64,000 nucleotides of DNA from Brachynemurus nebulosus (Eukaryota > Arthropoda > Insecta > Neuroptera > Myrmeleontidae). Below are positions 11,951-23,640 of the stretch, piece after piece; positions within the stretch are counted from its first letter, which is position 1; the number at the start of each line of letters is the position of its first letter. A model generated the notes under the pieces. That model did no database searches and was not told where the DNA came from. It worked only from the letters and a program-made list of their open reading frames with translations. The stretch spans positions 5,130,461 through 5,194,460 of the forward strand of contig JAPWDM010000024.1 of the NCBI GenBank assembly GCA_035578155.1, read 5' to 3'. The position numbers and the translations under genes are program-made.

Positions 11951-12442
11951 AACTTTATAAAAAAACAAAATATTTTAATAATTATTCAAAAAAATTAAGA
12001 TTTAGCTTTTAAATTAAATAGAGCAAACTGGGAGCAATTTACTGACGTAAAGAAATTATATAAAAAAGTATTATTTTGGGAGGTTTTGATAACTTAAATA
12101 ACGGAAAAAAAATTTTTTCTTTATAAATAACTAATTAAATAATTAAGTTTCAGGTGGAGCAATTACTGATTTCAAAGGAGCAATTTGGGAGCAATTTAAC
12201 CATATAAAAAACAAAAAGATTTTCAACTTTCGGCGCTAACTTCTTTCCGGTAAGTCTAGGGTATCTTAGAAAAAGAAATATTTATTAGCAATTTACATGC
12301 TATTTATAATATTTGTCTCTTTTTAACGTGTACGTAATATCTTTCGTACGTAATATAAATTACTGGTCCTTTCATTTCTAATGTCTATGATTCTACTATA
12401 TTGGTATCCCGAAACTTCCACCATAATATATTTATGTACTTC

Positions 12443-14394
12443 TTAGGACAACCCACCACATAATGAGTAAAGCGCATGTTCAACAGCCAACGATACAACA
12501 TTAACTTCTCTATTAAGATATTCGTCATTAATGATTTTAATAACTCTTTCACTTTGTTCTTCGAAAACAACCGAAAATTCTTTCAAAATACTAAAATGAA
12601 ATGCTGGAGTCAACATTTTTCTTCGAATTCTCCATTTATCACCTAAAATTAAAATTTTTTCACATAATTATATTAGTACCTACATATAAAGTACATATTT
12701 TATTTTACGATAGAAAAATTTTGCTATTTAAACAAATCAAGCCAAAAGTTTAAGCTACAATTTATATATTATATCTATTCGTTTGCAACTTTTATTCAAA
12801 ATTTTCTTGACGTAAAGAACTTCTCGGTATAGAAATAAACCGATTTTCCCTACTGATTATTCAGTTGATTATTGTTTGGAAAAAAGAAAACTGGATGAAA
12901 TGGGAAAAAAATCGTCAAGTGCACATTAACGGATTATATGGTCGGAAAATGTATTTATTTTTATTACGTATCTTTATGTATATTATCTCAAAAATATTCT
13001 CACCAAATTTCGTAACGATCGGAGTGCACTACCTCGAATAGCGCCCGCGGCTGCTCCGCAGCTACCGCTCGATATAATATAATATAAGCGGAACGTCGAC
13101 TTTCGCCACTCTATTGTATTGTTCGAAATGTATGGCCTTAAAACTTTGGAGCAGTTGTGTATAAATTTTCGAACATTCAGTATCAAACACAGAGTAAATA
13201 AAAAAATATGTTAATTTATTGTTCTGTGGTATCAAATATGAAAAAAACAAACTTGTAACTTTAAACATGATTATCTCAGAATCGTAATTTTTTGAAAGTA
13301 CCTTTGCGGTGGACACGATTACTAAAAATCTATCAGTCCGATCAATACCAAATTTATACTACTTATTTATTATGATAATAGCTAGTCACTGACCAAAGGA
13401 TTTTCAATTTTTTTAAAGAAAATTTTTTAGTGCAAAAAAAATCGAAAATTTAACACCTTGAAAAAATAAACTTTTTGTTAAAATCAGCATCTAGACAATA
13501 AAATGTACTAACTATCTAGACAATAAATATTCTGATTTCGAATGAACCGTTCTCGAGTTATCATGTCCACCGCAAGTGATGCCCAAAAAAGGCGCTCGTG
13601 CAATGCAGCTATTCCGCTATTTTCAAATATTTTTCTATGAATAAGAAAAACAAGGTAAAACCAAGGTAAAAGATAATCACTAATTTTACAATCGGAAAGA
13701 CAAAAATTAATAACGTTCATATTTGAGAACGGGCTTTTCCGAGCCTCGAAGACTGACCTCTTGTCCGTTACTCCCAGTTCTCATCCAACCTATGTAACCT
13801 TCTACATAATAAAAGCTAAAGTATAACTTGTCAATGTCACGGTTAATAAAAAATAAAGTTTTGTCAACCTGAATAACTTACCATCACTTAAAAGAAGACC
13901 TGTACCAAGCCAACTATGTAAAAAATCATATCCTTCTGGTTTCTGAATAATTTTATTGCTTGATAAAATAATCTGAAAAAGCACAAATATTAAAACATTA
14001 AAATAAACAACATTAAATTGCTAGAAAAATAATTTGTACTTCTATATCATCAGGATCCGACAGAAAGACCGCAACCCGATTTCCACCCCACAATTTAAAT
14101 ATTTTTGGATACTCTTCAGTAAGTTTACGTAATTCTATCCAACCACGTTCTTAGCAAGTAATAGAAACGAAATATTAATTTTAAATTCCAAGAAATCAAT
14201 ATTAAATTGGTACCTAATGTTGCAAATAACAATGGAATTTTCGTAAAAATGAAAAACATGCCAGGACCGGGTATGAAATTCATATACTTAATAATTCTAG
14301 GCTCCAAGTGTACCAAATTTTGTCGTACATAGTTACATAATTTAAAAACTACCAAAACTATAACTATTAAATATAACAATGCGGTTACAGACAT
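12443..14394 (-). pseudogene. CYP4-family cytochrome P450, first four exons only
   Basis: Four exons with good GT/AG sites join in frame: 14,394-14,214, 14,149-14,040, 13,972-13,882 and 12,642-12,443. Exon 1 gives a start Met, a hydrophobic membrane anchor and the IPGP hinge. Exon 2 contains the segment WGGNRVAVFLSDPDDIE. Exon 3 contains GYDFLHSWLGTGLLLSDG. Exon 4 continues DKWRIRRKMLTPAFHF, all typical of insect CYP4 microsomal monooxygenases. Exon 4 fades after 'SLAVEHALYSLC' and meets TAA at 12,445-12,443, about 185 residues into a protein usually near 500. The I-helix, ExxR and heme-cysteine exons were not found downstream. It is either a truncated pseudogene or a gene whose remaining exons lie elsewhere. 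Confidence 0.8.
12646..13880 (-). other. Large third intron of the CYP4 fragment
   Basis: The interval runs from the GT after exon 3 to the AG before exon 4. It contains 'gtggacacgatt'/'catgtccaccgc'-type repeat sequence and a local GC-rich patch near 13,030-13,075. No further P450 exon or other gene was recognised inside it. Confidence 0.5.
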
Positions 14395-15287
14395 TGTTCT
14401 GTATTCTTAACTGCCATTTACAAAAATGAAATAAAATGAAAAAAATATTCATATATTCAGACAAAAATAAAGGTTTAAAAAATTATCAAAGGTCATTATA
14501 AATTGTTGTAATTATCAACTCCTTTTTATTAGTCTTATTTTATTTATTATCTTGGAACGAAAACACTCACATACATATTTCATATCAAGTAATTAAATAA
14601 TAAATATTTTATAGACATAATATGCATAAAACACAATAAGTTTCCATAAAATAAGAACAAATTTTAATTGTACATAATAATTAATATGCATGAATAGTAG
14701 GGTAAGGCTTAAAGTTCCGGAAATAAATGGATAAAGTGGTCAATTTTTTCACTAGTCCATGCGGACGTTAAGAATAACAATCTAAGATCTTCGCAATATT
14801 TTTTCCAAAAAAAAAAATTTCATAGATTTCTTTTTAAAAATACAACTGACGAGCAAAAAAAAGAAAAAAAAACATTTAAAAAAAATGGTATGAGCAAAAA
14901 AAAAAAAAAGAAACACAATTTTCATTTTACAAAATGCGGGACTTTCTAGAACGCATTAAACCAATTCCGGGACTATTTTAATAAAAATTTCAATGCGGGA
15001 CAGCAAATGCTTTTCCGGGACAGTTGGGTGCCTTATAAATGGATCCACCATGAAAATATCCCTAACTGCTAGTGGCTCATCGAATAGCTTATTCAAACTG
15101 ACTTAATATGTTTTAACAAGATGCAAAATACAGTTATATAGTAAACCACTCACAATCAGTAGGGCTCCACATACACAACTGCTCCTTGTTACAAAAGGAC
15201 GTTTTTGAACGGAACACGTTTAAAATCGTCATCGAAAACTATTGAAAACATCTCAGAAAACTATTGAAAACGTCTGTAATTTCAAAT
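14395..15287. other. Gene-free interval upstream of the CYP4 fragment
   Basis: AT-rich with A-runs at 14,800-14,920. The P450 promoter would lie here on the minus strand, but I see no convincing element to name. Confidence 0.35.
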
Positions 15288-15484
15288 GTTTGAAATTAAC
15301 AATATAACTGCGTCTCTCATTAAAGAGAGGATGTGTTTGATTGATTGTCAGATTGGAGTGGCACTCGAACAAGCGGTCGATGGCCTAATTGGTAAGACGC
15401 TTGACTGGTAACCAAGAGATCAGGGTTCGAGTCCCAGCCGATCCAATTTGATAATTTTCCAAACACTATGTGAATTTTAATTAA
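15288..15484 (+). repeat. tRNA-Thr-related SINE, copy 2
   Basis: Homologous to 11,748-11,950 over leader, tRNA core and tail. The anticodon arm is TTGACTGGTAACCAA, so the stem is weakened by one change. The A box has one mismatch (TGGCCTAATTGG) and the B box is intact. It ends beside the perfect hairpin at 15,487. Confidence 0.7.
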
Positions 15485-15486
15485 TA

Positions 15487-15533
15487 TAATGAATTGGTCA
15501 TACATGCCAATCGCATGTATGACCAATTCATTA
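15487..15533. repeat. Perfect 21-bp inverted repeat
   Basis: Two exact 21-bp arms (TAATGAATTGGTCATACATGC and its complement; 15,487-15,507 and 15,513-15,533) are separated by 5 nt. It begins two bases after the tail of SINE copy 2. Function is unknown. Confidence 0.9.
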
Positions 15534-16194
15534 TACGACATGTGAAAAAATGTTATCTATGCATAAAATACTTTCAGAATAAATTAATTTTATGTTGTGT
15601 CAAATCACCCCCTCGGACCACTGAAAAGGGGGGGAGGGGGTTGCAACCCTCGATATTTTCCCCTTGTCGCATGATTTTCGTACGGCGTTGCGGAATAGTG
15701 GATTAGAAGAGGTATTGAAACTGTATGGAGCCGATGCCGTACACAATCAAACGACCAAATTTACCCTAAAAATCGCCGGAAAAACCATAATTTTTCCGAC
15801 TTTGTGATGCACTATTTTTGTACGGCACTACGCGTTTTCTCATTATTTTTCATGGATCTATTGATGGTAAGAATGCCGTACAAAAATATATGACCAAAAT
15901 GTACCCGCTCTACCTGTGCTTTTGAATTCTCACCTGCACTCAGTTGGACAGCTTACAAGTGACGGCATAGTGCTGAATCTTATTATTTTATGCCCTTCTA
16001 TCTTTCTACATAGGTCTCCTGGTGGTTCAAATGACCCACCAATTTTTGACACGGGCCTGTATAGTCTATAATAGTAAAATCAGCCCGGATAAAAATGGAT
16101 TGGAACTACGTTAATCTAAATTTTGGAATAGATCTTTGTATATCAAATTAGATCAAACTATAAAGATCAATTTAGATCTAGAAAGATTTATTTA
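15534..16194. other. Gene-free interval with low-copy motif repeats
   Basis: Contains several 'cgtacggc' motifs followed by 'atgaccaaa' (15,680-15,905), like a degenerate internal repeat. No gene is seen. Confidence 0.35.
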
Positions 16195-16728
16195 TTATGC
16201 CGCTGCTACACGATGCTACGAACACCTTCCAACATTCGACGTTGGATGGTTCATAGCATCGTGTAGCCGTTGTTCGAACCTACGAGTGTCCAATGTCGAG
16301 CGTCAAACATTCGCATTTGGTCGTGTCCCGTTCGATGTCGGTATTCTTGCACCGAGTCAAAGGGATGCTTCGAACGTTTGAAGGTCAATGTTGGTTGTGT
16401 TCGTTGGTTGCGCACGACTCGTTCATGTGAAGAGAGACAACATCAGTGTATAACATTAGAAATAACATCAGACAGATAACATCTTCGTCACGTTTGTCCC
16501 AACACATTATACAAGAGAGACAACATCAGTGTATAACATTAGAGATAACATCAGACAGATAACAGCGTTGTCGACTGAGTACCAACACTTCATCATTCGT
16601 ATTGGATCAAACATTCGACTCACCGTGTAGCAGATACATTCGTCGCACCAACTATCGAACTTAATTGCCTCAAACGTTCGATCGAATGTTGGAAGGAACG
16701 TTCGTAGCATCGTGTAGAACCCGCTTTA
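16195..16728. mobile_element. Harbinger-like MITE, full copy 1
   Basis: The element at 16,198-16,725 is flanked by TTA on both sides. Its inverted ends share CTACACGATGCTACGAAC, preceded by GCCGCTG or GCGGGTT. The interior is itself partly inverted, with the 'catcagacagataac' block appearing twice. Related copies lie at 54,166-54,622 (in the 18S insertion) and 37,203-37,492. Short open frames here are translations of the MITE, not genes. Confidence 0.75.
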
Positions 16729-16923
16729 GATTCAATCTATTTTTTCCCGGGAGGTTATTAAAATGTTTTTGTTATCCGTCGATTCGGTTAACCGCCACAG
16801 TCTCAGGAGTTCTGATTAACTGTCAGAAGAGGTGACAGTTAATCGAAGCAGAGGTGTAGCTACAATTTTTGCGTCCTAATGCGATTTTGGCTGAAGCGCC
16901 TCCACCACAAAAATCCATTTGAC

Positions 16924-17070
16924 ATCCTTTTGATGAATTTCACTAAAATTTTACGATGATTTAGAACGAAATTTGTTGGAAACAACATAGGTATGTTTTA
17001 AGCTATGTTTTTTCCAACAAATTCTGTTCTAAATCATTGTAAAATTTTATCGAAATTCACCAAAAGGTAT
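16924..17070. repeat. Foldback repeat with arms of about 67 bp
   Basis: The left arm 16,924-16,990 and right arm 17,003-17,070 are near-complementary around a 12-bp spacer. The outer ends read ATCCTTTTG ... CAAAAGGTAT. It looks like a small foldback MITE. Confidence 0.65.
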
Positions 17071-17177
17071 AAGAGTTATTAAAATTTCACTCTGTATTCA
17101 TAAGTATATAATGATTTGTTTACACAAAACATTTTTAATCTTTTTTTTATACCCGTGTGACCAATACATAAGCACTT

Positions 17178-17254
17178 TTCTTTCTGTCAATCGAATCACT
17201 AGTGTATATTAATTATAATTAATATACACTAGTGATCCGATTGAGAGAAAGAAA
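17178..17254. repeat. Palindrome with perfect 40-bp core
   Basis: Positions 17,196-17,235 are an exact palindrome centred on TTATAA, with outer pairs TCACTAGTG ... CACTAGTGA. Imperfect complementarity extends to about 17,178 and 17,254 through a CTTTCT/AGAAAG block. Confidence 0.85.
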
Positions 17255-17369
17255 GAAATCCGATTACAATAATGTTTATTATTGTAATCATAATTCTTGT
17301 AATAGTAATAATCGTAATAATTTAATTTTTTTACAAAATATAGTACTAATTTATGCAAATATATGTATG

Positions 17370-19466
17370 TAAAGAGTCTGGAACCATTACCATAGGTGAA
17401 TTTGCCCAAGAAATGAAATTCAACGATATGTATGTGATTGTGTAGCTTAGTGAAGGAGTAAACCATACGTATGGATTTTTCTCAATATCTTTACATTTCG
17501 CGGAGTTATAATACCAAATACTAAAAAATAGTGGTCTTATTCAAACTTTTTTTTCTCGTAAACTATTATAGATAAAACGATGAAACAAAATCCATATTGT
17601 TTGCTATGTCCAGTACTTTATTATATATTTTTTTCATTTAAAATGGACATTAAATACCCGTTATAAAATATGAAAAAAAAAAATTCATTAAATTTTTTTA
17701 GCTACTTGTACAAGAGTGACCACTTTCTTATTACTACCAAAAGAAAGCTCGCAAGCACTTCCCTCATCTCCCTGAATTTTATTTTTGTCAAAAGGGTGGA
17801 ACATATTGAAAAAAATAAGAACATATATATTTGGTGATGTTCATGGTATGTGTATGTGCAGGTACAGGTCAACAAATCTGACTTTACCTCTTCAAGGTCA
17901 TTAAAAATACATTCTTAAAGAAGTGAGATAGTACTTAATATAAAGAAAAATGACCTTGAAGCGGCAAAGTCAGATTTGTTGAACTGTACCTACTTGTTTT
18001 TGAATTATGTTTTTAAGAAATATTTTGAATGAATAAATGAATCATTGAATGTTTTTTTTTTTTTTATTACATGAGAATCTGATGCCTGCTCTACACTCTC
18101 GATCGAAGTTCCTCGACGAAGTAAGCGCTAAAGTTGACTGAAGTCGGAATACCGTTCTAACACCAGCCAGGAAGAACCATGAAATGACCTTTTACATTCT
18201 CGTACTCGGTCCACTTTGCGAGAATTGAGAGTAGGCATAAGGAATCTAATATGTTTTATCTTCAAAATGTAGACTTTTTTCATATCGGAGTTCTAAAAAA
18301 CAATTAGTTACGAAAAAAGAACTAACTTCTCTCATTGTTTTTAACGTATTACTCAGTTCTACAATTATTTCGCAAGTAAATCCAACTAACATTTTTACTT
18401 ACCCGTTAGGTAAACTAAAACTGTTTACTTGATCAATTAGTGATGTATTTAACTTCATCAGTGAATTTAAAATTGTAGACTTGAGAAGTATGTTAAAAGC
18501 AATGAAAAAAATTAGTTCTTGATTCGTAGCTGATTATTTTTTAAAACTCCTATGTGGAATGAGTCTACATTTTGAACATAAAACATATTAGATTCCTTAT
18601 GCCTACTCTCAATTCTCGCAAAGTGGACCGAGTACGAGAATGTAGAAGGTTATTTCATGGTTCTTCGTGGCTGGTGTTATAACGGTATTCCGACTTCAGC
18701 CAACTTTAGCGATTACTTCGTCGAGGAACTTCGATCGAGAGTGTAAAGCAGGCATCAGATTCTCATGTAATAAAAAAAAAAACATTCAATGATTCATTTA
18801 TTCATTCAAAATATTTCTTAAAAACATAATTCAAAAACAAGTAGGTACAGTTCAACAAATCTGACTTTGCCGCTTCAAGGTCAATTTTTCTTTATATTAA
18901 GTACTATCTCACTTCTTTAAGAATGCATTTTTAATAAACTTGAAGAGGTAAAGTCAGATTTGTTGACCTGTACCTGCACATACACATACCATGAACATCA
19001 CCAAATATATATGTTTTTATTTTTTTTTTCAGTATGTTCCACCCTTTTGACAAAAATAAAATTCAGGGAGGTGAGAGAAGTGCTTGCGAGCTTTCCTTTG
19101 GTAGTAATAAGAAAGTGGTCACTCTTGTACAAGTAGCTAAAAAAATCTAATGAATTTTTTTTTCATATTTTATAAAGGGTATTTAATGTCCATTTTAAAT
19201 GAAAAACATATATAATAAAGTACTGGGCATAGCAAACAATATGGATTTTATTTCATCGTTTTATCTGTAATAGTTTACGAGAAAAAAAAGTTTGAATAAG
19301 ATCACTATTTTTTAGTATTTGGTATTATAACTCCGCAAAATGTAAAGATATTGAGGAAAAATACATACGTATGGTTTACTCTTTCACTAAGCTACACAAT
19401 CGCATACATATCGTTGAATTTCATTTCTTGGGCAAATTCACCTATGGTAATGATTCCAGACCCTTT
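17370..19466. repeat. Giant imperfect palindrome with 1-kb arms
   Basis: The left arm 17,370-18,366 and the right arm 18,471-19,466 are reverse complements with scattered mismatches and small indels, around a 104-bp unique centre. Each arm carries a smaller inverted repeat (17,860-17,991 in the left arm; 18,843-18,974 in the right). Each arm also carries long A or T runs. No long frame or transposase is present. No clear target duplication was found at the outer ends. It could be a foldback element, an inverted duplication or a source of hairpin RNA. Confidence 0.9.
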
Positions 19467-21599
19467 AAATAAATTTTCATTTTGAATTTTGTGAAGTGTT
19501 TTTTAACAACTTTAACAAAAGGCATAAGGCTTTATTTTCCTTAATCAGTTAAAAATAAAAGTTTACGTACTTACAGGAGCTTTAAAAATAACAAGATATA
19601 TTTTAGTAGATTTTACTAAAATTTTCTAATTTTAAGGATACATAAAAACATTTGCTGACAACGAAAATTTTGAGAGAACCTTTTACATTATGTTACGTGT
19701 CTTACAACGTTTCTTTTGTCTTACACCTGAAGAGTAAACAAAAGGGATTACTGCTTCTTGTCAAGCATTCATTAACACAAGCACACCAGAGAACTTTAAC
19801 TTTCGCAGAAATAGGTATAAAAAATATCAAATATGAGTGACCAAATGTACACATGGTTGAATTAACAATTAAATAAGTACTGAAAAATATATGAATCATT
19901 ACCGGAAAGTAAAAATTTATATTTTCATGATGATAATAAATACTAATATACAAATATATAGAAGGTATTTGCAATCAATAGTAATGGTATATAATTCACC
20001 CTATTTTTTTCTTCCTTATATAGCTTGGATACCACACATATTTCGGAAAAACTCAAAAACCTGTATCCCCTAATTTTTGGTGCTCTTTCTACTTATGATG
20101 GCAAAAAAATGATACATTGAACCACTCAGGCTGTACAAGAAAATTTACCATCATTTTCACCCCTCCGGCCCCCCTTATGAACCCGACCCCTGTTTAATCT
20201 ATACAGGTGAATAGGTCTCTCAAAGAGTAATATTTTGTTAATTTGAAGTTTTCCTCTATCTCTAATAGTTTTCGAGATACCTTAAGAAATACAATTTGAA
20301 CCCCTAACTTTAGGGGCTGGTTTCACCCCGTAAACGTCGAAGATGGCCAATAAAAAAAATACGGGTCCCTTATTTTTGCCTATTCTACACACCAGCGAAG
20401 TTTCATCAAATTTGCGAATTTCACTCTGGATGCATCTCCTTGTAAGACCTACACCTGGGGCAAGCATGCACATTCAAAATTTCATGTTAAAGATAGAAGA
20501 GCTATAAGAGTGTAACAGACGTACATGACTAAATTATAAGGATTCCGAAATTTTTGTCTTCGTTGTTTAATGCCTATTGTTTATGATTATTCTTATTAAA
20601 AAATGACGCGAAAACCATTTTTCGAAAAATTTTGATTAGTTTTGAAAAACCTCCAAGTAAAGTTAATCCAAAGCCCTCAAAGCTAGTGGTCCGCCTTTGG
20701 TTCGAGAAATAATTCTACAATTTTTTTAAAATACAATATCTCTTTAAGTGATAAAAAATTTTTATAGCAATATCTGTGACATTAAAAATAACAGGTCATA
20801 TTTAAATGGTATTTGTGTTCAGTAAAGAATGACAAATTGTCATTAACATCGCAACATTTACAAACTAAAAAATTTAGGGCCAATATTATTTCCGGTTCCT
20901 CTCGTGTAGTTGTTCATTTTTCTTATTTTTCCTTCAGATTTTATTCAAGACTTGAGCTACACTTTAATGTGTTCATTTGTCAATTATTTATTTTGTAACA
21001 TTAATGTAATTCGTGTTGATTTTCATTATATAATGGATTTTGATGATTAATTGCATAAGTACTGAATATCACAAGTTAGGCGTACTTTTTTTATGGTCAG
21101 TCAGGTTAAACAATGACGCCTCTGAATACCCCTAAAGATAACGGGTATGGGTTCGCTTCAGGAAAAATAGGATACTGAGCTGACGTCTCAATAGGCTCGC
21201 AAAATTAATAAAAAAAATTTAAAAAGGTGCCACCTCGGGCAATCCGAAAAAAAAAAATTTTTAAATGAGTGCCTTGGAGTATCTGGAATTTTACGAAAAT
21301 TGGTTTCTATACTAATTTTACCAGGTTCAGTTAAAAAATCACAGTCTCATTCTTGTTCAGTGGCGTCTTCATATTTTTACAGCACATCAAGTACAGTTTT
21401 TTGCATCCTTTTTCTGCATGTAACCTTGGAATGTCCTTCAATATACATAAAATATTAGCTCTTTCTCTATTCTATATGCACGCATTGAGGGAAAACTTGG
21501 AAATATTCGAATTTCACTTAATGTGGTTTTACCCGAAGACGATCACGTTTAAAGCCCTAATATTGATATATAAGACTAACTATCACATAGCGCACTTAA
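19467..21599. other. Gene-free interval with dispersed repeat sequence
   Basis: The block 20,140-20,480 ('ctctaatagttttcgaga', 'gaacccctaact') belongs to the same loose non-coding family as 55,900-56,030 and 58,430-58,580. All small open frames here lack recognisable protein features. Confidence 0.4.
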
Positions 21600-23640
21600 T
21601 TCTACCATTAGTTTCTCAATTTCCCATTTAGGCACTTTGACCCCTCTTTACCCCGAAAGGTCCTTTCCTTCATTAGTTTGAATAAAAAGTTTGTTCGCTG
21701 ATCTGATAATAACGCTCGAAGTACGCCATGTCTGGTAAAGACGTTTGTTGCTAGCGCTTTCGCCACCGTCTCAGCTTTTTGATCACGTAAAGGAGTTGCT
21801 TTAGTGTATCCTGAAAAGTAATCCTGACACGTTAAAATGTACCGATTCCCATTTAATGTTGTCTTAAGAGGACCAGCAATATCTACCGCTACATACATGA
21901 AAAGGCTTTTAGTTTGTGATAATTTTTGTAATGGTGCCGAATGACTAGGTGGAGTTTCTCGTTGCGCACATGATTCGCGTCGTTCACACCAAATTTTAAT
22001 ATCCTGTTTAATATTCGGTAAGTAAAATTGTCTTTGAACAAATTCGGTCGTTTTTTTAACGCCCTGATGTCCCGCAATTGGTCCCCCATGGAAGTCTGTA
22101 AATACCCGCTTTCGCATATTAGTTGATACAACGAGTACGCCTTCGATTACATATGGTGCTTGGTCTAGTACTTCTTTGCACAATGGTTCGCTAGAATTTG
22201 AATAATATGGACTGCTCTCGGGATTTGCCTCTATTTGTTGAAATATGGGTTTTAAACTATCATCTCGTCTTTAGTTTACTTTAATATTTTCTGAATCATA
22301 CCATGACACATATTCCCGTTCTCCTTCCTGTACAACATTCACTAGTAGCCTCGATAATGTATCCGAATTCTCATGTAAACGTTCCGATCTCGCTTGAATT
22401 TCGAAATAATACTCACTTAAAGCCCATCGAGCCTAACGGTGATTGGTGATCCATGACCACTTTGAACACTCTTCCGTACAAATAACACCTAAGATGTTTT
22501 ATTCCCCATACTAATGCTAAACATTCACGCTCAGTAGCTATATAATTCTGTTCAATCCGGTTCAATTGTCGGCTCGCATAAGTAATTGGACGATCGTTCC
22601 ATTAATATTTTGCCCTAATATTTCCCCTAAAGTACTTCGCTCATTTCTCGCTTTTTGCTACACTGTTCTGATCTCCGCTAGTATTTCTCTTGTTACAGTT
22701 CCTCCGCTTCAAATGATTGTGTCTGCTTACTCGCTATATTTGTCCAGTCCGATCTAGTACTCGTCTCCCCAACAGTATTCATCGGTGTTTGTCGCCCCGC
22801 TGATAGTAATAATAATGTTTTAGTAGCAGGTAATTCAAGTCCACTCGTTACGTAATTAATTATCACCCTAAAACATTTAAAGGAATCTCTCCCCAATAGG
22901 TCATCAGTATTTATTTTAAATTGATCGTCACACACATAACAAATAAACCCAAAACTTTTTGATCCTAAGATTAAATTCAAATACACAGTCCCTAAAATAG
23001 AAAAATCTTGTCTGGATACTCCTCGCAATATTAATTTATGTTCAGTATTTATGTACGCATCACCAATCACACTTCGCTTTATTATTGTCACCTCCTATCC
23101 GGAATCAATTAAAAACCGCAATATTTTATTTTCTACTTCCTTTCCTCGCTAAATCTTTCTTCGCAAAATACATAAAAATTACCTGTCATTAAATAAATTT
23201 TTTCTCCGCAATTTAATTCCAGTGCCAATCGACATGGGACGCTAACATCGGGGCTCGTTCATTTAAACGTTCATTATCTCGCCAGCTGCAAACTCTTCGT
23301 CGTCTTGATGATGCCTATTTTCTCTGCCTATGAGAGAGCACTAAACAGTTGTTCCGCTTTACAATAATCATATGTTTCACCCGTCAATTTGCATTTTAGG
23401 ACCTTCATCAGTTGTTCATTCGCGATATTTTCCAGTGCTGCCCTAAGTTCCAATCTCTCAAAGTATTCTTCCACATTCTCGACTCCCAAAAAGGTTGCGG
23501 TTACGTTAACAAAACTACCTAAACGTGGCGTATCAAAATATTGTATTATAGTTTTCTACTCTGTGTTTATCTTATATCCCCCCATTTCGGTGCTTGCACT
23601 CGTATCGGTTGTCATCTTTATGATTGAAACAATAAATATG
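21600..23640 (-). pseudogene. Decayed Ty3/gypsy retrotransposon (gag, PR, RNase H, INT)
   Basis: Read on the minus strand, pieces occur in gypsy order. A gag-like segment spans 23,616-23,250. An aspartic protease segment spans about 23,150-22,700, with FLIDSG and later DLLGRDSF. An RNase H piece spans about 22,600-22,290, with YASRQLNRIEQNYIATERE. The integrase (about 22,290-21,600) has an H-H-C-C zinc region and two core acidic residues (VAVDIAGPL, LLSDQ). Most of the reverse transcriptase between protease and RNase H is missing. Frames are broken by stops near 22,275, 22,430 and 23,085, and the integrase is cut before the third acidic residue. No LTR pair was identified. The element cannot move on its own. 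Confidence 0.8.

Larger units (their letters stand above)
11234..12252. mobile_element. Long-TIR element of 1.0 kb carrying a SINE
   Basis: Imperfect inverted repeats of about 140 bp (11,236-11,375 and about 12,105-12,250) begin CGGAAAGAAGTTGGCGCC. TA lies outside both ends. Both arms carry tracts reading 'aattgctccca'. There is no transposase. The interior contains one copy of the tRNA-related SINE (11,748-11,950). Confidence 0.65.

Noticed and set aside
16136..16710. Several small frames with similar peptides here, at 37,125-37,466 and at 54,184-54,547
   Set aside because: The similarity is real but is due to the Harbinger-like MITE. No transposase motif is present and the frames differ between copies.
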